Source of the DNA: Monarcha castaneiventris obscurior
Taxonomy: Eukaryota; Chordata; Aves; Passeriformes; Monarchidae
DNA: 64,000 nt
Direction of reading: 5' to 3'
Assembly: GCA_026261815.1 (NCBI GenBank)
Contig: JAMPIT010000566.1
Location: forward strand, 29,041,001-29,105,000
Below are positions 24,930-37,060 of the stretch, piece by piece. The position numbers and the translations under genes are program-made. Under the pieces are notes generated by a model that saw nothing but the letters and a program-made list of their open reading frames with translations, had not been told where the DNA came from and did no database searches. Numbering within the stretch: position 1 is the stretch's first letter; each line of letters begins with the position of its first letter.

Positions 24930-26000
24930 TCAAAGGGTTCAAATAATGACAGACTTAATTGGGATACACCAGTTTGAATTTATAGCTGTTAGTGCTGTTT
25001 AGCTAGTAATGAGCAGGCTCCTGCGCTTGCCATGGGGCTCGCTTTCCTTACTGTATGTAAGAGTCTAGTGCTTGTTAGCAGCCACTTTTTACTTCTGCTG
25101 CTTGCTGGGGTGCTGTACTGCTGATCACTTACTGAATTGTGCCTGGGAACATTTTGATGACAGCCATGGCAAGGTTCCTGGGCTGTTGGGTGGCCAGGAT
25201 GTTGCTGCTGTTTTCTGTGCTGCTTTGCCAGACAGGCTGGAACTCCAGTGTTAACTTGAGTTGGAGGCACTGTGACATGTGAAGGAATCCACCTTCACAT
25301 GGACCAGGGATCCACCTGAAGCGCATGCGGGGCCCCACATCAGAGCAGGTGGAGGCCTGAAGGAGGAGGGGACTTGTGATCCTGTGAGAAGCCTGGGCTG
25401 GAGCAGGTTCGCTGGCAGGACTTGTGATGCCACAGGGAACAGCTCATGAAGAACTGTACCCCATGGGAAGAACCCGTGCTGGAGAAGTTCAAGGAGGACT
25501 GTCTCCTGTGGGTGGGAGCCCAGGTGGGAGCAGGGGAAGCGAAGGTTGCCTTGAAGCCCATCGTGCAGAGCATGGTGAAGCAGCTGTCCTTCCACAGCCC
25601 AGGGAGGACTAGGACGTGGACTACATCAATGGTGGAACCCCTAGCAGGAACCCCTAGCTGTTAGTCAGGCTGGGAACCAAGGGAGGAGTTAATTCCAGTG
25701 TTAAACCAGATAATCTGGCCCAAAAGGACAGGAGTGGAGATTGCAATGGAGGGGCCTTTAAATTATTGTGAGCCATGTTTTGAGTTGTGTGTTACAGGAA
25801 CTGCTACACCATGTGTACTCTAGTGCACTTAGATATCCAGCTCATAAAGCACTTGTAGTTTTTAATTTCAAAATGTTTGAACTGTCCTGGGAGACAGGAT
25901 CAGGAGTCAGGACTGTCCTACATGAGTTGAATTGCCACTGCACTGTGACATCAGCTACGCTTTCAAGACCAAAAGACCTGCACTATTTTAACATTTAGTG
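24930..26000 (+). mobile_element. ERV untranslated leader, gag/pol absent
   Basis: The sequence downstream of the primer site belongs to the same insertion at least to about 25720, and probably to about 25990. It includes degenerate units such as GGAGCAGGTGGAGGCCTGAA, GCTGGAGCAGGTTCGC and GCTGGAGAAGTTCAAGGAGG at 25261-25640, related to those in the long LTR family at 13.4 and 22.4 kb. The plus-strand frame at 25446-25664 runs through them. No gag, protease, polymerase or envelope motif follows and no 3' LTR is present, so the provirus was truncated. The 3' limit is uncertain. Confidence 0.65.
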
Positions 26001-29000
26001 TGCTGACAAGGTGCTGTCTTGCTCTCAGTAAGCAAGATAACTTGCATTCCAGAGATACTCGTGAATGCCTTAGCCAGAAGTTCTCTTGAAACAACAGAAA
26101 GGAAACCATAGAAACCATCTAAATTAGATGTGAATTCTCAGATGCATTTCTGAGCTGCAGCAGGATTATTGGTGTGGGCAAACAGGAGAATAAAAGAAAA
26201 AAATAATATTTAGTGACTTGATCCAGACTTGTTTCCAATGCTTAGGGTGTTACTATTGCATAACAAAGTGTTTTAATCTCTCTGTGAAATTACAAAATTT
26301 TTAAGTATTTTTTTGACTCTTCACTGAATAAAACTGTTTTACCAGTGGATCAACAATCCAAAGTTTTCTCTAGCTCAGAGATTCAGACAAAAGTTGAAAA
26401 AAACTGTTTTTACTATGCAATGACAATGAAAGAAAATGTATTCCAGAACACAGCTTTAAATTGCAGAAGTAACAATTTGCTGCAGTAAAAATATATAGTA
26501 GCTCAGGAAAGAGAGGAGGGAGGAAATTTTCAGTTACTGATTTGTGCATTACACAAAGGTATGAATATATTTTAATTCTGTGTAATTTTCTATTAAGGCA
26601 GGGATTTAAAATCTCCTTTTATCCAAAGTAATATTATACTGTGTAGGAAAATATAGCCTGAAGGTCAGATAATGCTAAATGAGGATCAGTCTTCTCCTGT
26701 AGCTTCAGCACAGAAAGGTGGTTAGCTTTGATCTTCCAATTATTTACTCAGACTGCCAAGATTTTTTCAGCTCCTTGAAGACAGAGCAGATTTCAGTTAC
26801 ATTCATGTCAGGGGCCAAGGCTGAGCCTGGACCCCAGATGGGGATTGAACTCTCAACCTTCCAGTGCAAGGATACCTTTGACTCCAGGTCACTTGCTCAA
26901 TCTTTGTGTCATGTACGAAGTTCCACGCACCAGACTAAATTTATCTACTCATCTAGTTTATGCTCCTCAGTGAAGCCCACACAAACTGTAAGATCCAACC
27001 CACTTGAAGCTGTTTCCGTTTTACAAGACACTTTCTTCCTCAACAGGTATATTGACTGCTGTATTTTTAGAGAAGTCATTTTTTGTAAAAGTTCTTTATT
27101 ATATTTGACAGCACCTATCAGATGCTCTATATAAGAGATAGTAATCTGTTTGGGTTTAAACATTTAAAAAAGAGTCCTCCATTTAATTCCCTGTTCATCA
27201 TTCTGAATTTATTCCCTGAATAGTCCACCTTAAAAATTAGTTATGCAAATCACTTGCTCACTTGTGTACCTCCTGCTACAATTTCTGGTCAAATGCCATC
27301 TCTAGTGCCGGGCCTTTCTGTATCCCAGCTGTCTCATATTATTCTGGTGTTGCCTGCACTTCCCATACCAGCATATCTTCTGTAGTATACAGCTTTCCAG
27401 TTTACTGTCCATCCTCAAATTCATGCTTCATAGAAAACTCTCCATGAAGTCCTGCAGTGTTTTTAAACAATCCAAGTGTCAGCATCACAAGCTCGTGCCA
27501 GTGAATGAAATCTCACATTTGCCGGAATCCAGAAGAGGAGAGTTTGGCCCTTGAGGGCATTGCAACAAGATCAGCAAGAGTTCAGTCTGACCCAGGAAGG
27601 GATATGGGATGAGTCCATCAGCCATGTGCATAGCTGAAATGTGTAATGCACTGCCACAGTCAGCAGTGAGGTGAGCTTTGCTCAGTTCTCTTCAATAGAG
27701 GGAATTAAGTTTGGGGGGAAAATAAAGTGAAGATACTTTAATAATTGTGATTGAGTTGATAAATTATATCTGCAAGTATGTATTTCTTGGAGCTACTTAG
27801 ACAAAATGGGTATCACTTAGCCATTATATTTTTCTATAAAAATGAGATCTTGAAATCACTATTTTGCATTTTTATAAACTATGTGCTACATTCTCCTATC
27901 TAGCTAATTGTTTAATTCATGTAATGTAAATTAAGGTTTTTCATGATGACAGGAGAAAATATAGCCTTATATAGCCTTAACTTTCCCATCAACATGTTGC
28001 ATTTTTAAGAAAAAATAAACAGAAAAAATTCCTTTGATCAGTGAAGGGATTTCTTATGCTCAGAAACAGCATTAAGTTACAGTTCAAACTCTTACTTTCA
28101 TGTGGGTGATATGAATACGAAGAAAAATTGTACTGATCCTTTTTATTAAAAGGAACTATTCATCTAAGCACTGTGTTGCAGTGTCTGAGGGCTGCAAAGA
28201 GTAACATTCTTCCCTCTTCAGCTGTAAGTCACAAGCAATGAGGAAAACCTCCAAAGATACACAAAAGATGTTGGTCAGACTCAGTAGGATCATTATACCA
28301 ACTCATACTTGGTTCAACTGGCAAAACAGAATACTGGCCAAGTCCCACAGATGCCAAGAACTGAGAAAGAAGGCTTTGATGCACAGTCTACTCTTATGAT
28401 TTTAATTTGTATTTATTTAGGAAGTGTATTACAGTCAGCTATGTAGAACACTTTCACAATACTCTATTTCATTACAGCTATGTTCTGAAGCTGATGCAAT
28501 CTGGGCATGAGCTAAAAAGACCATGAAAAAAATAATTCAATCAGTAGAGCAAAATGCAAAATGTGCTTATTCAGTGGTTTCTTAAAAGGACAAACAAACC
28601 ATATTTTGGTTAGAAGTAGTGTGTAAATTTCACTTCTTATTAAAAGAATTTTTTGGTCTTTTTAATCTTTAAGAAACAGTAGATTGGAGTACTTTTATAG
28701 TTCCATCCATGTGGAAAAATATAAATTCATGTTTAGAGGAGATGATTCTCAGGATGTTGCAGGAAATGCTTGGCACGTATTCACACACTCAGAATAGACA
28801 TTTGAATACTTTAATATCAAAAGAGGTGAGCAATTTTCAAGCTATTTAAGTGTAGCTGAAAGCTACTTAAGAGAAGACAGCAAGGTTTTGTTAGTACATA
28901 CTGTGGGAATGACACAATGGCACAATCACTGGCACATGATATAAAACCTTCTCTGCATTTGAGAGCAGACTCCAAATGGCAGCTATATGCAACTGTACCA

Positions 29001-31070
29001 TTAGTGTCATTCTGCACCATTCCACAGAACCCAGGAATTTCCTACAGTGTTTTCAGACATTAACAAATTCATCACAGAACAGCAGAACTCAATGCTTCAG
29101 AGCTTCAGAAAAACATAAAACATATCTGATAAACACCCTTTTGAAAATATCTGTGAATGTGCTGTTTCCCCCTAAAGGAACGTGCTGATGGAACTCACCT
29201 AAACGTCCCTTCACAAGACTAGACTTCTTCACAACTGATGGAGAAAAACAATTCACCTAATATGTGCCCCTTTAAAATTAAAAAAAAAATAACCTTCAAA
29301 AAAACATTGAGTCAGATACATGCTCTCCTGAGAGCTTTCTTCAGTTGAAGGTTTCTTTGATGACTGATTCAAATTTAGAGCCAGGTTTAGGTGAGATAAA
29401 TACTACCTTATGTGTGAAAACAATCAGATGCAAGCTCACTGATCAAGAGTTATGGTTGTAATGTAAGCCTATTCTTCTGCAGAAATTTTCTGAGAAGGAT
29501 CAAACAAACTTTTCATGAAATCAGAACTGAGCCCAAAGATATAAATCAGCTGGGTCTCTAGTTGTTATGAAAAACTGACTTTTAAAACACCATTCCTCTC
29601 TCTGTGTTTCTGATAGTCTAAATCAGCTTTTTCTTTGAAGAAAATCTTTATTCCAGTTGTTCTCAGTCTGGGACTATTTTGGATAGTTTTAAATTTTTCC
29701 AGTCCTCTGAATCTCTCACTGACAGTGCTATAAGCAGTGCTGTGGACAGAGACCCTGAAGCTCTTACAGAAGACAACTGATTTTTATTTTTTGTTTCAGT
29801 CACCAGCAAAAGAAGCATATACAGAGGCATTTCTGTTACACTTTGATGATTCAGTAATTATGCCTTCCCACTGGTCATGTTAGCAGAATGACAAACAGCT
29901 ATGGCAGAAATGTTTCTAGATGATATCAACTAAAAGCAGTAACTTAATTACTTGTATTGCCCATGAGAGTTTCACCCCTTTTTCTAAAAAGATAAATTAA
30001 GTAATGGTTACTTTGCAATGCTGGCTGTGCAAAACAATAAGGACACTTTCTCTCTTCTTGGGAGGCTGGAAAGACACAGGCATTAGTGGTTATGGTTACC
30101 TCATTAGATTTCACAGGCAAGGGCATATTAAAATGTGTAGGTAGCAGCAGATCTAGTTCTACAGAGGAATATGGAGACCGCAACTTTGGTCAGAGTTCAA
30201 GTTCACTTAAAAAGCTGTCCCTGAGCAACAATATAAGTCATAGGCCAGTCAGGACAGATTTCTTAAGGGAAGTGGTTTACCATAATAACTTGATAGCAGT
30301 GTCACATCAGAAATATTTGAAAAATGTAATATTGACCAAGAACGTAATTCTGAGATGTCAAAAATTGTTTTGCTCAAGGATGATTCGAATATCACAGTTG
30401 AAACAAAAAGAAAAGTGAAGAAAAAATGTAGCAAGACTGCTGTCTCTTATGAGAGCATGCTGGGGTTTTCCCATTGGTTCTAGCATAAAATGAGATGAGG
30501 AATAGATCTCATTTATGCTATTTGATCCAAAGTCCATTGAAATCAGAGGGAAGATTGCTGTTATTTTCATGGATGTGACCTTGGGATTAGGGATCAGGAC
30601 TTATAGATCACTGCCTGTATTTGGGAAATCTCCCCCTTCCCATTGCCTGTATACCAGCCCCTGAAGAAAAAAGGGAAGAGAGAAAAATTCAAAGAGCTGG
30701 CTGTCATGGCATGCTGCAAGGTTTGACAGTGATTTTGTATTTTTCCTAGTGTCAGATAGCAGATCTCAAATCCTGGAAGAATTAAACTACTCTGTTCTTT
30801 GTTTGCTTTTCCTGGTAAACACTCTAACGGTGACTAGATGATCTCATCAAACGATAACAAGTTCAGCTCTCTAGAGTAACTGGGACCCAGTGTGTATTAC
30901 ATTACTTACAGTATTTATATTGAGTATTTTTCCCTGACCACAAAATTTATAAAGCATTATTATTATTAAACAAATAACCAGGGAAAATTAACATAACTTG
31001 AGAGAAAAAATATCCCCATTAAGTTCTGATTCTCATTTCAGTGGCCCAGTAGCTGGGCCACAGAGTCTTG
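26001..31070. other. AT-rich stretch without a recognised gene
   Basis: About 5 kb with no supported gene. The longest frame is 138 codons at 26718-27134 (plus), without a recognisable domain and partly over a tRNA-like tract. Another is 110 codons at 30086-30418 (plus), also unrecognised. Confidence 0.6.
26825..26925 (-). repeat. Possible tRNA-derived SINE or tRNA pseudogene relic
   Basis: On the minus strand, GGTTGAGAGTTCAATCCCC resembles a tRNA T-arm with RNA polymerase III B box (GGTTCGAATCC-like). It is preceded by GATTGAGCAAGTGACCTGG, which loosely resembles a D-arm and A-box region. The whole does not fold convincingly as a tRNA by eye, and no SINE tail is recognisable. Old tRNA-derived repeats are known in amniotes; the family here is not determined. 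Confidence 0.3.
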
Positions 31071-31074
31071 TATA

Positions 31075-31445
31075 ATGCAACTCTAAAACTACAGCCCCGG
31101 GGACAGACCTGGCTGCTCAGGTCTTGCACCAGTTACAGGTTGAAATCCTCCAAGGACAGAGACAGTGCAGCCTCTCTGTGTGACCTGTTCCACTGCCTCA
31201 CTCTCCATGGGAACACTGGGGAAAAATTTCTCTTTATGCCCAGCATGACCCTGTTACAATGTGTATTTGCTTCCCTCACCCTCCTGCCCTACCCTGCTGT
31301 GAGGCAGCCGGCTCCATCTCATCGATGAGCCCCTGTAGATATGCAGGGGCTCTCAGTTACCCCTGAAGCCATCCCTTTTCATGGATGACCCAGCCAAGCT
31401 CCCCCAGCCTCTCCTCACAGGGAAAATGCTCCAGTCCCACTGCAT
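31075..31445 (-). mobile_element. CR1 LINE fragment (older, diverged)
   Basis: The reverse complement reads GGAGCATTTTCCCTGTGAGG, GAGAGGCTGGGGGAGCTTGG, GGCATAAAGAGAAATTTTTC, GGCAGTGGAACAGG and CCTTGGAGGATTTCAACC, in the order of CR1 ORF2 end and 3' UTR. It lacks the terminal ATTCTATG tail, and its outer limits are blurred by divergence. The plus-strand frame at 31068-31328 is antisense of the repeat and not a gene. Confidence 0.78.
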
Positions 31446-32162
31446 TGGGGACTTTCTTCCGGTCCACAAAATTTCCTGTTTAAAAACATTCTTTTAAGGA
31501 TATTGTATCTCTCCTTTCCCTAGAAGTTACAATAAAATTTAGAAAAATCTTTTCATAAATTGTCTAGATTTCTGTGAGTGCTGTTTCATTCAATTAGGTC
31601 ACTCAAACTCAACACTGTATTTGTGCAAAGAATATCTAAATATCAAACTACAATACACAAAATTTTTAAGCTATAATTTTAAATTATAAACTACTATAAA
31701 CTTCAAAACTACATCCATCCCATTCCAGGCACAAAACTACATTGGAAAATGGCTGCAACTGCAAATTACACACATATGCCTAGACTGTACATTCTCTCAA
31801 AACATTTTAAGCTGCTACATTATTTCATTGGCACCTCTCACAGTAAACCTTACCCTAAAGCTCTTCCATTCAGCTCTAAACCTTCTGAAAAATTTTGCCA
31901 CTCAGCTATAAATAATTGAGCTAACTGTGAAAATGCTGACATAATGTCAATGTTTGTTGGATACAGTTAAAATGAGAAAGACCCTGGATAGTGCAATCAG
32001 TGCCACTTGAGTAAATGAATTCAGTCCCTAAAGAGCTATATGGTAACACATAACTGTGGAATATATTTAAGGACTCAGAATAGAAATCTCACTTGAGAAA
32101 AATGAAAAATTCAGGTAACTATAAAAATAGTTAAATAAAGTGAATTATTACTACAATTAATA

Positions 32163-32284
32163 GAAAAAAAACCCCTTCTAGTAACTGAAAATAATTTTTC
32201 AATTATTATTCATAATGGAAACTGAAAAAAAACCCTTCTTGTAACTGAAAATAATTTTTCAATTATTATTAATTATGGAAACTG
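32163..32284. repeat. 60-bp tandem duplication (two copies)
   Basis: Two adjacent copies with a period of exactly 60 bp each contain GTAACTGAAAATAATTTTTC, then AATTATTATT and ATGGAAACTG. The core of 30 bases is identical; differences are a few substitutions next to the poly(A) block and before ATGGAA. This looks like a fairly recent local duplication of single-copy DNA. Confidence 0.93.
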
Positions 32285-35212
32285 AGCACTTATTGAATGA
32301 GAAACAAATTTATGCATTTATTTGTAAATGGTTGTAGTGGAGAAAAATTGCCATCAAGGTTGTGTAATCTTGCACCTATTCTGGGATACCTACTATTCTG
32401 TTCTGAATAAATTTCAAGTGTAAGTGTGACAGGTTGTGTTCCTAGAAAAAGCTTGTTCAAAACCATAAGGTATGAGTATATAAGCGCAGAGTAGTAACAA
32501 TATATACCTTCTTTGAACAGGTTAGTATACATTAATGTTTGACCTAACCCATCTCTTTTATTTTTTAATCAGATGAGCTTCTAAACTGCCATTGTTATTC
32601 ACAATGTTTGTCCTGAAATTCATGGAAAATAATCCTCCAGGATTACGAAACCCATAGTTGAAGGAACGAACTCATAGTGATCTCCTGTAAGTGTCACAGT
32701 TACTGAGCTGCTGAGAGTCTGGGCATTAATGATAACAAACTCCCTCTGTTACCACATTGAAATTGTATTCAAATTTCTTTTATTGTGACCTTCCATGTCC
32801 TTTTATTTTCCTTCTTTTTTTTTTTAAATACCTCAATTTCTCAGTGACCTATTACTCTCCTACTTCTCACTTAATATTCCTGTCTATTCTATGAAGGATC
32901 AAATATTTTTTTTCTTTTTTCATTATTTCTTTGCCTGAATAATAACCCAAATCCCAGATTAAGAAGTACATGTATTGTAGAAACACGTGCCAAAAAACTC
33001 TAATGGCTTCCTCAATTTCCTGTCAATTCTGAATGCCTGGCAGTGTATAGGTACAAAATGAGAATAGCAGAGCTAATAACAAGAGCAATTATAAGTGTTG
33101 TAGCTAGCCACTATTAAGGTCATAGTTCCAAGAGCATCAGCAGTGGACAACAATTTACAGGTTTTTGTCTGCAGTCTTCATTTCTCTGTTTTACTTAAGC
33201 TTTATGAGAAAACACAATACAAACAAGGAATACCAGTAATCCACCTGGGTCTGGAAAAGTAATAAGTTCTAGCAACATATTAATCTCACAGAAGAAAAAA
33301 AAATTAATAGGAAAAAAAGAGTATCTGTGAAGTTGAACCACTTACCTTGACATTTTGGCTTTATAATACACATTCTTTAGCAATATTCTTTCAGTGGACT
33401 TTGTCATGCATATGAGGTCTCTTGCTGCCTCAATTTATAATCTTAAACAAAGGTTTAACTTTACAGCTCTGATGGAGTTGTCACTGTTGCCTACAAATTC
33501 TGCCATAGTTTATAAACTAGCTTTACAAACTGACTTCCCATGGACTGATCTCTGTGTTGAATCTCTTTGTGTTATGCAGCACTTTACTATATGTAGAAAA
33601 AGGTGACTTTCAAGACAAAAAAGGTGATACTTCAGAGGCAGTGATTCAGAAATTGTGGCATTATTTGCTTGTTTATTTTTCTAATATTATTTTAGGTCTT
33701 TTAACTATCACAGTTAAGGTGTGTAAGCTTCTCAGCAGCTTTTATTTTTATTTTGAGTAAATACTATGCCTAGTTTCTCAGACAGAGCCTGGTACTATCA
33801 GGAGCCATCTCATCATCAGCTCTTCAGTCCAGAAATTCCACATGAGACTGCCTTTCCTTCAGGTTACCTTGCACTCAAATAATGTCTCACAAAAAAGCTG
33901 GACTTCAATTTCCAGTGAGTTCTTTGTCTTCCAACCTATTTCACGCTTGATTTGTTCTGCCAAGTTGGGTACCACGTCTGTGGTCTGGAAAGTTGCTTTA
34001 CTACTCTTCAGTGTGGCAAGACCTAAGCATTTTGTCCACATTTGGTGCTCCTTGCCATTCCTACCAGAGCATTCCTAGTCTGTGTTTCTGCTGCTTGTCT
34101 TGGAATGATGCTGCATTCGTACCTGTGGTATTGCTCCTCCCTCTCACCTGCAACAGAAGCCAAGCACTCTTCTGGCTGCACTGTCTAAGTTATGCTGCAA
34201 CATCTGAAGGAATTAGTCATCAGAATTCTCAGTCAGGTCATTTAGGTACTTATCCAGCAAGCCAGCTTTATTCAGTAAAATTTAATTTAAGACTAATCAG
34301 ATGCTTAAATTTTGATCTTTAAATGAGGTGAAATTCTTATCTGTAATTGGACCTTAAGAACTACTTTTGTGTGCCACTCAGCACTTTTAAATACTTACAA
34401 AATTCAGAAGAGTTAAGTCAGCATTTATCTAAATTGATGAAAATTGAGACAGAATTACACAATCGTGATACACTTTTATCTTCCCAAATTACCCTGCCAG
34501 GTGGTTGCAAGTACAGATATACTCAAACTAGTTTGTTTAAAGCTTCATATTAGGGTGCAGTTAACTGGTGCTCAACCTAAACTGAAAAATCCACTTCAGC
34601 AGGATGATTTACTCTCCTCTGGGCTCTGGTCTGCTGTGAAAGCAGAAGTTCAGAACCAAGGAGACAAATTAGACAAAGAGGCAGACGCTGCAGGAGGGGT
34701 TGCATTTGAAATCTTGAAGAAACCCTTACTCTGCCTTGTTCTTGATCTTTACATGCACAGGCTGTAGATGCCCCCAACTTCCAGCTGTACACCTCAGGGT
34801 TTTCCTGTCCTACACTTCACCAAAACCTGACAGGGATGTATGTTGCATATACATCTGCTTCTGCTCCCAGTTTACCAGTAGTTTAGATGCAGCCTCTTGC
34901 AGTCTCTGGGTGAGGCTGGATGAGCAGCAAAGAGCCTTGCTGGGCAAGTGGAATGACCTTTGTCATTCACACTGGGCTGTGTGGGGCTGCTGCCCAAGTG
35001 TGGGACTGCACCCAGGGGCACGGGGGGTCACTAGAGCTCTCCAGACTCTTGGTGTGATGCCTCCTCTCACAGCAATTTCTCTGGACAGGAATCACTTCTG
35101 CTCTCACCTTTCTACACACCTTCCTACACACCTTCCCAGCTAGACCCACCTGTTGCTGAGATATTGACTCAGCAATTTTCACAGCAGTTCCCAAAGTGGG
35201 TAACTGCCCAAC

Positions 35213-35234
35213 TTTTTTTTTTTTTTTTTTTTTT
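35213..35234. repeat. (T)22 homopolymer
   Basis: A run of 22 T flanked by CCCAAC and GCTTTC. It may be an old poly(A) tail on the minus strand, but no associated retrocopy is recognised. Confidence 0.95.
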
Positions 35235-36825
35235 GCTTTCCTCACACTCCCTCAATATTAAGTTTAAACATTCATGTATTTTCTCTGTTGTCTTTGATCT
35301 TGAAGTAGCAAATGTTTATTTCCTTCTAACATGCATAGTTGAATTAGGTGGTAAGGGGGGAAAAAAAGGGAAAAAAAAAACCACGGGATATTTTATTTCC
35401 CTTCTAAACCATGCTGAAAAGTCTTCTCTATATCAACAATTGGGGGACTTTGTGGATCAGTTTCAGAGCTGATTTAGAACTGCACAATATTTTATCACTT
35501 TGAACTCAAAAATTAATCTGACCTGAGTTTTTTGCTCTGATGTAAGATGAGCTTCTCCTATAGTAATGTTTGCAGGAAGTAAACTTCAAGTTCCCCTAAT
35601 AGTTCCTGATGACTTGGAATGTTAAACTACTGACTGCAAAGATTTGCACAAAGATGCTACAGATTAAATCAAACGGGTTGTTAACCACTGCACCCAAAGT
35701 ACTTTCTTAGTGCTCTGCCTCAAAGACAATTTCAAACTCCAAAAGGAAATCTGACTTATTTCACAGACACAGCTGCAAATGAATGCATTCTTACCTTGTG
35801 TGAATGTGCCAGGGAATATTAACATGAACCTTTGCACTTAACCCATAAATATGATGAAATAGAACCTATTTTAATTATTCTCCAGCTAGGATGTTGATCA
35901 TGACCCAGTTGTCATAGGATAGAATAGTTTTAAATATGCTAAAATACTCTTTTCTGTCTTTCTTGAGATTTAAAGGTTGCCACAAGAAGTTTGTTTAAGA
36001 TGCTATAATAAATAGCAAGAATGTTGGTATGTAATGTTTTCTATCATTTGTTTCAAGGTCAGGACAAACTCTTATCATATGTTTGCATATTTCTCCATAC
36101 AAACAAGGCCAGATTTCAATTACAGTTACTAGTCACTAATCTAATTACTCATCATGGAATCAGGTAAAACATGCTTTTTGGAGTTTCTATAAGTTTCATC
36201 AATGGTATATTAAATATTTATACTAACTCCATTTCATATCCACATAGGTAACAACACCATAAATTAGTGCCATATGACTCACCAAATCTTTTCACTGATT
36301 GCTGTAGTACAATATTCCAAATGCTGCCTGTTTCCAGGTGAATCTTTGTGCTGGAACACACTTGTCATTCGCAAAGACCAAGCATGTGGAAGGCTTGGGT
36401 ATCTCTGATGTGGGACAGCAATCCCTTCTACTGAACTGATGGATATTTAGGAAGTAACATTGTACTGATTTTTAACAGGACCAGGGATCTTCAATCTTTA
36501 GCCCTCAGAAGTAGTTGAGGCCTTGATGGAAATTAATCAAGTGTAGTTGAGCTCCTAGACATGTGAGAAGCTGTACCCAAGAGTTTAAGCTACTCCTGGG
36601 AACAGATGTTTAAGGGATTGCAAAACTGAGTAAATAAAATAAAACCACATTGATTATTGTCTCCTTCACTCAAAATGCTATTTACTAGTTTGAACTTCTT
36701 GTCCAGAAAGTAAATAATCTGGGTTTAGTTCCTGTTTCAGTCTAAGGATATTCAGATCTCCCACCTACCGGTTCCATTTTTGTCCTGAATTAGACATTGT
36801 ATTAATTTAAAAAGACAACCACTGA

Positions 36826-36890
36826 AAAAGAAAAAAACAAAACCAAACCAAACAAAACAAAAGCAACAACCAAACAAACAAAACCCAACA
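36826..36890. repeat. A/C-rich low-complexity tract
   Basis: Irregular CAAAC/CCAAA-type repeats with almost no G or T on the plus strand. The minus-strand frame at 36752-36949 rich in Phe, Gly and Val comes from this tract and is not a gene. Confidence 0.8.
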
Positions 36891-36979
36891 CCACACAAAT
36901 CCTGCACCAACCCAAGCCCCACAGTCTTGGTGGCAGAAATCATACTCAAGCAGCCTTGTACCTGAGGTGAACACTACTA

Positions 36980-37060
36980 CAAAGCTGTGGCTTCTGGATG
37001 CCCCACCTCTGGTGACAGTGCCCTAAGTGGATGGGGCTTCATATGCCATCCTGCAGGCTG
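36980..37060 (+). mobile_element. Possible CR1 scrap
   Basis: CTGGATGCCCCACCTCTGG, then TGGATGGGGCTT about 20 bp further on, resembles the CR1 3' UTR block seen intact at 7.4 and 19.5 kb. The flanks on both sides do not continue the match, so this is either a heavily decayed piece or chance. Confidence 0.35.

Noticed and set aside
26718..27134. A 138-codon plus-strand frame
   Set aside because: No domain, and it overlaps the possible tRNA-like relic on the other strand. Nothing supports translation.
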